Source: Voacanga thouarsii
Lineage: Eukaryota; Streptophyta; Magnoliopsida; Gentianales; Apocynaceae
Assembly: GCA_026120185.1 (NCBI GenBank)
Contig: JANUWF010001176.1
Location: forward strand, 4,969,501 to 5,033,500
DNA: 64,000 nucleotides
Direction: 5' to 3'
The position numbers and the translations under genes are program-made. Each line of letters begins with the position of its first letter. Position 1 is the first letter of the stretch. The notes under the pieces are model-generated. The model made no database searches. It saw nothing but the letters and a program-made list of their open reading frames with translations, and was not told the DNA's origin. Positions 56,953-64,000 of this stretch are shown here, in pieces.

Positions 56953-58470
56953 CTAAACATAAAGCAGGAAAAAGAAAAATAAAGCAAAGACAAAGGAAGA
57001 AATAAAGAAGGAATTATGGACCATGGAGTAGATATCAATTTTCTCTAAGTTGCCAAAATCCTTCCCAAAATAATACTTTACTCGACTACCATTCACTTTA
57101 AAAGTACTATTCGATAGATGAGAAACCTCAAGAGTGCCAAATGGAAATACCTTACCTACCATATAGGGCCCAGACTATCGTGACTTCAACTTACCTAGGA
57201 AGAGTCGTAGCCGCGAGTTAAATAGCACTACCTGATCACCTTCCTTGAATTCATGATTACGTAAAATGTATCTATTATGCCATCTCTTCATCCATTCTTT
57301 GTACAAGTAGAGTTTTCATAAGCATCATTACACAATTCTTCCAATTGGAGCAACCTATTTCTTTCCCACAAAGTCAAGATCAAAGTTTGCAAGTTTAATA
57401 GCCCAATAAGCTTTATGCACAATCTCTATGGGTCGATAATAAGATTTTTCATAGGCTAGCCTATAGGGAGTCATGCCAATGGGAGTTTTGTATGCTGTCC
57501 TATAGGCCCAAAGAGTGTAATCTAATTTAGCACTCCAATCTTTCCTTGTATGAGTAATAACATTTTCCAAAATCCTTTTAAGTTTTCTATTAACCACCTC
57601 AACTTGGCCACTTGTTTGAGGGTAATATTAGGTAGTAAACTTATGAGTAACACCTACGTGTTTAAAAACTTTTTCCAATTAATTATTGCAAAAGTGAGTC
57701 TCCCTATCATGAATGAGTACTCTAGCCATTCCAAACTAGGTAAAGAGCTTTTTAAGAAATTTGACCACTATCTGCGCATCATTAGTTGGTAGGACTTGTG
57801 CTTCTACCCACTTAGACACGTAACAACTGCAACCAAGATGTACAAATTACCCAATGAATCAGGAAAGTGGCCTATGAAATTTATTCCCCAACTATCAAAT
57901 ATTTTACAAGCTTGAAAGATTTGTGAAAGTATCTTATTAGATTTAGAAAGATTACCAGTACGTTGACACGTATCACAGTTCTTAACAAACTTATGAAAAT
58001 CCTTAAAGATAGATGGCCAATAAAACCTGGATTCAAAGCCTTTCTTGCTATGTAACTGGCTTGATAATGTCCTTTGGTAGGTCCTTCATGGTAATGTTGT
58101 AGAATATTTTTGCTTTTCATGGAATGTACACACCTTCGAATACCTTGATACGCTCAACACCTAAACACGTAAGGATCTTCCCAAAAATAATACTTTACCT
58201 TGGGGAGGAATTTTTTCTTTCGTTGCAATGTAAAATCCTTGAGCATTATCCCTACAGCAATGTAATTAGCAAAATCTACAAACCATGAAGTTTAGGGGTT
58301 ATCACCGTTAACAAGCACAAGTTGCTTATCCATAAAACTATCATTGATCTCTTCTTCCATCACTGGCTCTAGATCGGGATTCTCTAATCTAGATAAGTGA
58401 TCTGCAACTAAATTTTATGCACCTTTTTGATACCAGAATAGAACTAGTGTCAATTTGAATTCTTGGGCTA
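56953..58470 (-). pseudogene. pol: E pol: RNase H end and integrase, Tat type
   Basis: Reading on the minus strand, the sequence starts with the RNase H tail (NLVADHLSRLENPDLEP near 58410-58360). It continues through an integrase zinc-finger region with several stops (ILQHYHEGPTKGHYQAS). The core has KWVEAQVLP, AQIVVKFLKKLFTQFGM and VLIHDRETHF. The HPQTSGQ motif is degraded ([20 protein letters not shown]). The conserved Athila/Tat block [20 protein letters not shown] follows at 57355-57597, then the C-terminal region (VVLFNSRLRLF, GPYMVGKVFPFGTLEV) to about 56953. The phrase DHLSRLENPDLE is typical of this lineage. It is inactive. Confidence 0.85.
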
Positions 58471-58942
58471 GCGCTCGTTTAAGACTGTCTTCGTCATTAC
58501 TTTTCTCAGGTGGCGTCTAGTGCCAATTGTTCTAGTCGAGCCGGCACTAGCTATCTTCTAATGTTTTAGCATGCTCTTTTCTTAAAGTAATTGATGCTGA
58601 ATTCTCCTAAGTGTCTGAGCTAGTGTGACCAAAAGTGTCTTTCCTTATGTTTCCATCACCAAATCAGTCAAAAAGCATATTTATCTATCCATGTTATGAA
58701 CCATGGCCTTAAAATGCTTGAGAGTGTCATCGGCCTCTTGGAATTATGATGTTGTGGTCATTGTAAATTTTTCTAGCACAGTTTCCAAAGTATTTGATTC
58801 AAATGGTTGTGGTATTGGCATCGCTTTTCCATTAGGGTCTACCCTTATTGATGTTAGTGGTACTACCCTTTGTGAGGTGTTGAGATATTCGTAACGGTTT
58901 TTTCCTCTGTTCATTTAGTCAAAGTTCCAACCAGCCATATTA
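58471..58942 (-). pseudogene. Copia C gag start, degraded
   Basis: The minus strand begins MAGWNFD near 58940, then RGKNRYEYLNTSQRVVPL and SIRVDPNGKAMPIPQPFE, ETVLEKFTMTT and EADDTLKHFKAM, with stops between. Position after an H-type LTR and leader suggests copia gag, but I do not recognise clear domain motifs. It breaks off near 58.47 kb at element E. Confidence 0.4.
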
Positions 58943-59039
58943 CCTACACATTATTCATGCAGAACTTCAGCACAATAATTTTATTAATTGCATATATACA
59001 TTGTTATTGACAATTAGTTTAGGAACTACAATAATGCAT
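58943..59039 (-). other. Copia C leader
   Basis: This is a short AT-rich stretch between the gag-like start and the LTR-like sequence. No clear primer-binding site is seen. Confidence 0.35.
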
Positions 59040-59907
59040 TAACATTAACACAATAGAAAAAAAATTACATTCTAATCCTTAGACCACATGCTTGTGAATT
59101 AAAGTGGGAAAATAACAATGGTCACGAGGTTTACCTTTGTTGTGTGAGGTTTCAAACTTTTCTTGACATTGATGGTGCAATCCAGCAAACCCAGCTACCA
59201 ATGACCAAGTCCTCTTGTCTTGATAGTTCAAAATCGAGCCACTACAATCCAAGAATATGATTATCTCTAATAGTAATCCATACAAGGTTTAAACACTCAT
59301 AAAAACCTACTCAGTTCTGTGCTATTAGAATAGTATAGCGACTAGGGTTATGATTAGAGAAGAGAACAGAAAAACTTCACCCACACAAAACCGGTTTCTA
59401 TAACTTGTATATAAAGGAAAATATTTTTCCTATTTCATATAGGTTTTAGGATTTAACCAATTGCAACAAAGTCTTTCAAGGCTTAATTAACTACAATTAA
59501 ATCCTTGAAGTTTGTATAGTCATAATTAGGCCAATGAATTATAACAAACTTGTTATTCACCCATAAAATTATTTTCTTCTCATTATTAGGTTTCTAGGTG
59601 TATTGGTAGCAAAATATGAATTAAACCAAATATCTTTAGGATTAATAATCATTAATAATTAGAATTAACTTATTAATTCTAATTAAGATTGATTTATTAA
59701 TTCTCTAATTAATAAAGCCATATTCAGGAGATCGTGAGCGATATCTAGCAACACATCATGACCATCCAAAAGTCCAGAAAGTCAAGTGGCTTAACATGAA
59801 CATTTTAATAGCAAATAACAGTGCAATAAACTCCTTTGACTATAAAATATCTTATTCGGTTTAGAGTATGAAATTAGTGCTAACTCCCTTCAGAATAATA
59901 ATTAATT
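59040..59907 (-). repeat. H-family LTR of copia C, 3' part
   Basis: It aligns with 54240-55090 (same orientation), for example 'gattatctctaatagtaatcca' near 59259 and 'actcctttgactataaaatatc' near 59830. It stops inside the GAATTAATTC palindrome region, where a plus-strand LTR start of the same family follows. Confidence 0.72.
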
Positions 59908-60445
59908 TGTTAGTGGTATGCCCTAGAGGCAATCATTTATACTTTGTGTATGATACATTTGTTTATAATACATGACATTATTTATCTTTTAGTTCGTTTT
60001 CTTTACTTTCATGTAAAATAACTATTAGATAAAGTCCCTAGTACAACACTTTGTTAAGAAAATCATGATAGAAATCATGATGTGAGATTCCTACTACATT
60101 GTAGTGTGTTAGTACTTAAATAATCCCTAGATGTAGTATTAATGAGGTAGGACATCATTAATATGTTAAGACTAGCACGTGTTAGACTTCCTGATCTGAT
60201 CAAGTGGTGGTTCTCATAGTCGTGAGTATTGAGATACTCAAAGTTAACACGTGGATGCTTGTTAATAGAACAAGTGCATTGGATGACTTGACTATGAGAT
60301 AATCATATGAGTAACTATGTAGTGCCAGTGATAGAATCTAGTTATAGAAAATGTGCAAATATCCTTAGACTTGAGATCTCCAAGGTACTTTGTTTGCTAA
60401 GTATTATACTTTGATTCTAATCTCTGAAGCTAGATCGAGGGCCGC
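59908..60445 (+). repeat. H-family LTR D, 5' part
   Basis: It starts TGTTAGTGGTATGCCCTAGAGGC and aligns with 10300-10845. It ends at GAGGGCCGC, where a Tat-like LTR begins, so the rest may lie beyond the window. Confidence 0.75.
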
Positions 60446-61985
60446 TAATAGGGGTTAAAATCACCATTCTTTTCTTAGTTATTTGAGGTTGTTTTAAGAT
60501 ACATTTGTTGTAATAACTAGTCATATTCCTTCCTATTTGACATTTTACTTGTAAAAGGTATTTTTGACAAATATGTGCATATTTAATTTAAAATCAAATA
60601 GAAAGTACACAGAACCAAAATGTACCTGGTGCCAAGCCCAGCAAGTGGACCAGCCGCCGGGTCCATTCTACTCCAGCAGCAGAGTTTGAGCAAGCTTGAG
60701 GAATTTTTCCAAAACAGACCTCGGCGCCAGGTCTGACAAGTATACCTGGCGCTGGATCCATTCTATCTGCTAAGGAGAGATGGCAAAAAATAGAGCAAAA
60801 ATAGAGGAAGAACATAGTGGACCTAATGCCAGGTAGGTCAAAGATACCCAGCACCAGGTAGGCTTTGGAGGCAAAAAATCTCTATGCAGAATTAGGACTT
60901 ATCTAAGGATTTTTGTATTTTCCTATTCCTACTAGTCTAAGACATCATCAGCCATGAAATTGGCATTCAAGAGGCCTATAAAAGCATAAAAGAACACAGG
61001 AGTTTGAGATATATAACTAAGAGAGGTGAATTAAAGGGCAAAAATTCTGATTTTCTCATTGAAGGAGGAATTCACCCAAGTCAAGGAGGATTTTTCAAAC
61101 AGAGTCTTTAGGGAAGAAGAAAGAGGCTTGCCTATGAGTGCTTTCTTTTCTCTTTTTGTCTTCGTTTTCTTTAGCGATGAAGTATTTAATGTTTTTATTA
61201 TAATTTAACATTATTTTAGGATTCATGATTTTGGATTACTTTAGTTATTTGATCAATTCTTTATCATCTTTGGTGTTTGTTTACTTCATTTCATTGGTTA
61301 TTAATACAAGTTCTTCTAATTAACTTGAGATGACGATGTCAGGAGTTTCATTTCATTGATTTCGTATTTATCTAATCTTAATGGACTTGAACAACGAAGT
61401 TGAGATTATAGGACTAAGTAAGCAAAGATTAGTTGATTTTGTCTCGAGCAAAGAGTTATTAGCTAATTTCATGTTTATAAGAAATTGAGCCTTTTGCATA
61501 TTTTCGTTAGGATTAGCTTGATTGGCAAATCTGTTAATGTAATCAAAATATAGGATTCCATGGATTGGGACATGAAGTGGGATTTATCTAAGTAGAATCA
61601 TGACTTCTAGGATGATTAAGTTTTACTTTATATTCTTTTATGATGCTAAGATGATAATTTGTTAAGAGAATTGCTAATTGGTTCATTGTCATGTTTGCTA
61701 TGGTACTTGTCTAAATTGCATGAACCTGCATCCTTGAGTTTTATATGTTTCTTTAGTTTTTCTTTTTATTCTTTTCTCACTTTATTTGGGTTGGTTAAAT
61801 AATGAAAGAAAAGTGATTAGTGTGCAATTATTAATTTGAGGATCGATACTTGTTAATTCATTATACTATGCTTGCAATGAGTATACTTGCTTACATTTGT
61901 ATTTTGGAATGAATATTTTAATTAAAACTTGACTAAGGAATAGATTTAAAATTGATGATTTTATATACTCAAAATTTATGCATCA
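60446..61985 (+). repeat. J 5' LTR
   Basis: It starts TAATAGGGGTTAAAATCACC, close to TGATAAGGGCAAAAATCAC of the 32804 LTR, and ends ATGCATCA. The U3 has several GGCGCC-type palindromes (60650-60860). A TATA-like CTATAAAAGC is near 60976. The frame 60594-60854 is an opposite-strand reading of the palindromes. Confidence 0.82.
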
Positions 61986-61986
61986 A

Positions 61987-62010
61987 GTTTTTGGCGCCAT
62001 TGTTAGGTAA
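61987..62010 (+). promoter_or_regulatory. J primer-binding site
   Basis: TTTTTGGCGCCATTGTTAGG follows the LTR end and matches the Asp-tRNA-type site with a few changes. Confidence 0.8.
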
Positions 62011-62260
62011 CAATATCATGAAAGCTTGGATTTTGTTGATTTAACCATATTAATATGTTTATATGTAGATATGTAAATATGTATATATGTTTCTTGAATG
62101 ACTAGGTACAGTATTTTATTTTCTTGTATACTTGTACCTTAATGTCTTTGTATATTGCAATTCTTTGTAACTTAATTTGTAAACGTACCCTAACTATTTA
62201 ACTTGTAAATTCTATAATTTCAAAACTTTTATATCTTATGTAGACCTTGCTCTTAGTTTA
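62011..62260 (+). other. J leader
   Basis: AT-rich noncoding leader between the primer-binding site and gag. It includes short TATATG repeats near 62050-62090. Confidence 0.5.
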
Positions 62261-63195
62261 TGACTAGATGATCCAAAGCTGAGATAGTTGACCTTGATCT
62301 AAAAATCGAGAGAACTCTCACTAAGGTCCAGAAGGTTATAAGTGAAAGGGTAAGGAGAGCAATTGAGATAAATCAGCCTAACGATGGTGGTAACGGCGGA
62401 GCTAATAGGCAGGTGATGAAGGACTTTGTAAAATTAGCAATCTCATGTACAGGCCCTAGTATCGCATGACCTAGGATAGAGGCTAATAATTTTGAGATAA
62501 AACTCAATGTGATTCAAATGATTCAGAATTTGGTCCAATTTGATGGGTTATTTGAGGAAGATCCTAATGCCCACATTGCGAGCTTTCTAGAGATATGTGA
62601 CACATTTGAATGATCTTTCTGAGGATGCCATCAAGCTAAGACTCTTCCATTTTTCCTTAAGAGATCGAGTGAAATCATAGCTAAAATCTTCACTCACCGG
62701 ATCCATTATTACTTGGAACGTGCTAGCTGAAAAATTCTTTGCTAAATATTTCCCACCAACTAGAACTTCCGAACATAGAATTGACATTTTTGCTTTCCAA
62801 TAATCAGAGGCCAAAAATCTTTATGAGTGTTGGGAGAGGTTCAAAGAGATGCTCAAAAAGTATCCTCACTATGGATTCTAGTTGGGAATGCAAATACAGA
62901 TCTTTCACAGTGGGTTGAGTTTTGCTACAAGGCAATTAGTGAATGCATTTGCATGAGGCTCCATCAATTCTAAAACCTCGGAAGAAGTATTTGATCTAAT
63001 TGAAAATCTGGCAACAAATAACTATGTCTGGGGGAGTTTATGGTCTAGAGCTCGTGTACATAGAGTGCATAAGGTGGATGCAATGGCGTCCATGCATAAC
63101 CTAAAGGGTTAAATTAGATAATTAGCCAAACTCCTTGGTGATCGTCAACTGGAAACACTGCCAAGCAACACGGAAACCAACCCACGGGACCAAGA
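62261..63195 (+). pseudogene. gag: J gag, Athila/Tat type, degraded
   Basis: Landmarks are DLKIERTLTKVQKVI, IEANNFEIKLNVIQMIQ, FEEDPNAHIASFLEICDTF, a stretch corresponding to the GSITTWxxLAEKFFAKYFPP block and WERFKEMLKKYPHYGF. The C-terminal segment is LAKLLGDRQLETLPSNTETN followed by PRDQDRG. Stops and frameshifts are frequent. The zinc knuckle expected between the capsid part and the LPSNTETN segment is missing, so an internal deletion is likely. The NTETNPR end is the part cut away in F. Confidence 0.83.
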
Positions 63196-64000
63196 CCGTG
63201 GAAAACACTGATTTCTGAACTGTTTTTGTTTTTGCTGAACAATCTTTTTAATTCTTGTCTATTTTCATTTATTTAGCCATGAGACTGCATGCTTCATATG
63301 ATTTCATGTTCCTTTGTCTTTATTTTCATTAAAATGCATTTTTGAAAAAAAAAATCCAGCCAGAGTTAACAGGGCGTCGGGCCCAACTCGTGGCCCAAGC
63401 GCTGGGTTAGCATGGCCTAACAAAATAGCACGGGCAAAATAGGCCCATCGCCAAGCCCATTCATCCACCACACTCAAAACTACCTTCTTGGCCATTTTTT
63501 TGTTCAAAAACTTTCACTCCACTCCAATTTTCTCTCAACCCATCACCGGGTTCATCTTCAAAACATCGTCGAATCAATTTTCATATCTCCATACACAAAA
63601 TCCCCACTTTGTTCTTGAAAGTTTGGATCAAAACAAGGAAAAATCCAACATTTTTCACCCAAAATCCATTTTTCAATCCTTCTATTGGGAGCCCGATTTC
63701 TTCAAACTCTTTGCATAGAATCATTACCCATATATTGGAGAACATTATGGTACGAATTTTTTACAGTTTCTACGATTAAGTTTTTTCTTATGAATTTTGA
63801 GTAATTTTCTATGCATTTTTGAGCAAAAATTCTTGAATATTTTCTAGTGAAGAATTTGATTGTTAAGATTGCTTTCACTGAGCTTGCATTAGTATGGGAA
63901 TATTATGGATACTGCTTTATGATTAATGCCATTGATAGTTTACATCTTTTGGAAGTGATTGAGCATGCATGCTCTGTCATTAACTTTTGGGATAAAGGAT
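63196..64000 (+). other. Unclassified right end
   Basis: After gag the sequence changes character. An A10-like tract near 63344-63353 is followed by a GC-richer block (63357-63470, phrases like GGGCCCAACTCGTGGCCCAAG) and a pyrimidine-rich stretch. No protease or RT motifs are visible. The frames 63304-63507 and 63488-63718 have no recognisable domain. The block could be LTR or leader of another element. Confidence 0.35.

Larger units (their letters stand above)
17869..58470 (-). mobile_element. Tat-like Ty3 element E, host of the central nest
   Basis: E is reconstructed from separated pieces: 3' LTR pieces 17869-18939, 24637-24907 and 53858-54009 (together about 1.5 kb, as in the 27-33 kb element), a 3' untranslated region, integrase and the end of RNase H up to about 58.47 kb. 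The pieces keep minus orientation and LTR order across the insertions. The 5' side is lost at the junction with copia C. Joining the 3' LTR pieces is inference from order, orientation and summed length. Confidence 0.65.
60446..64000 (+). mobile_element. Tat-like Ty3 element J, 5' part
   Basis: LTR (60446-61985), Asp-tRNA-type primer-binding site and gag follow in plus orientation. The remainder runs off the window or is replaced after 63.2 kb. Confidence 0.75.

Noticed and set aside
63304..63718. Small frames at the right edge as host exons
   Set aside because: No splice-site context, domain or conserved pattern was visible, and the surroundings are retroelement sequence.

Overview
This window is repeat-dense nuclear DNA from a flowering plant, most likely a eudicot with a large, AT-rich genome. 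It consists almost entirely of LTR retrotransposons, mostly broken and nested in one another, plus one CACTA-like DNA transposon. I see no intact host protein gene, no rRNA or tRNA gene and no CRISPR array. Every long reading frame that can be identified belongs to a retroelement. All assignments rest on motifs and repeats read by eye.

Left part (1-16.4 kb). A Tekay/Del-type Ty3 element on the minus strand (G1, 404-8778) keeps a readable RNase H, integrase and chromodomain, but has lost most of gag, the protease and the reverse transcriptase core. It abuts the 5' part of a minus-strand Ty1/copia element (A, 8779-14367: LTR, primer-binding site, leader, start of gag). A lone LTR of another copia family (H, 10300-12033) sits inside A. 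14368-16424 is unclassified AT-rich sequence.

Central nest (16.4-58.5 kb). A plus-strand Athila/Tat-like gag (F) is cut at 17868 by a minus-strand Tat-like element (E, 17869-58.47 kb). The 3' LTR of E survives in three pieces (17869-18939, 24637-24907, 53858-54009). They are separated by a lone Tat LTR (18940-20485), a Tekay-like lone LTR (20486-24636) and a copia element (B, 24908-53857). B contains a complete Tat-like non-autonomous element (27139-32804, 5-bp target duplication CTTCG) and a second Tekay element (G2, 33306-49389), whose 5' LTR is split by a CACTA-like insertion (37331-40905). E resumes at 53858, carries another H-family LTR (54144-55853) and ends with degraded integrase.

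Right part (58.5-64 kb). A minus-strand copia gag and LTR (C) are interrupted by a plus-strand LTR of the same family (D). D is in turn interrupted by a Tat-like element (J, LTR 60446-61985 plus degraded gag).

No element looks autonomous. The points most worth pursuing are a conserved acidic reading frame upstream of gag in both Tekay elements, an unrecognised reading frame in the non-autonomous Tat-like element, tRNA-like modules inside Tekay LTRs, structured GC-rich segments in the copia leader, and a spliced gene fragment inside the CACTA-like insertion.
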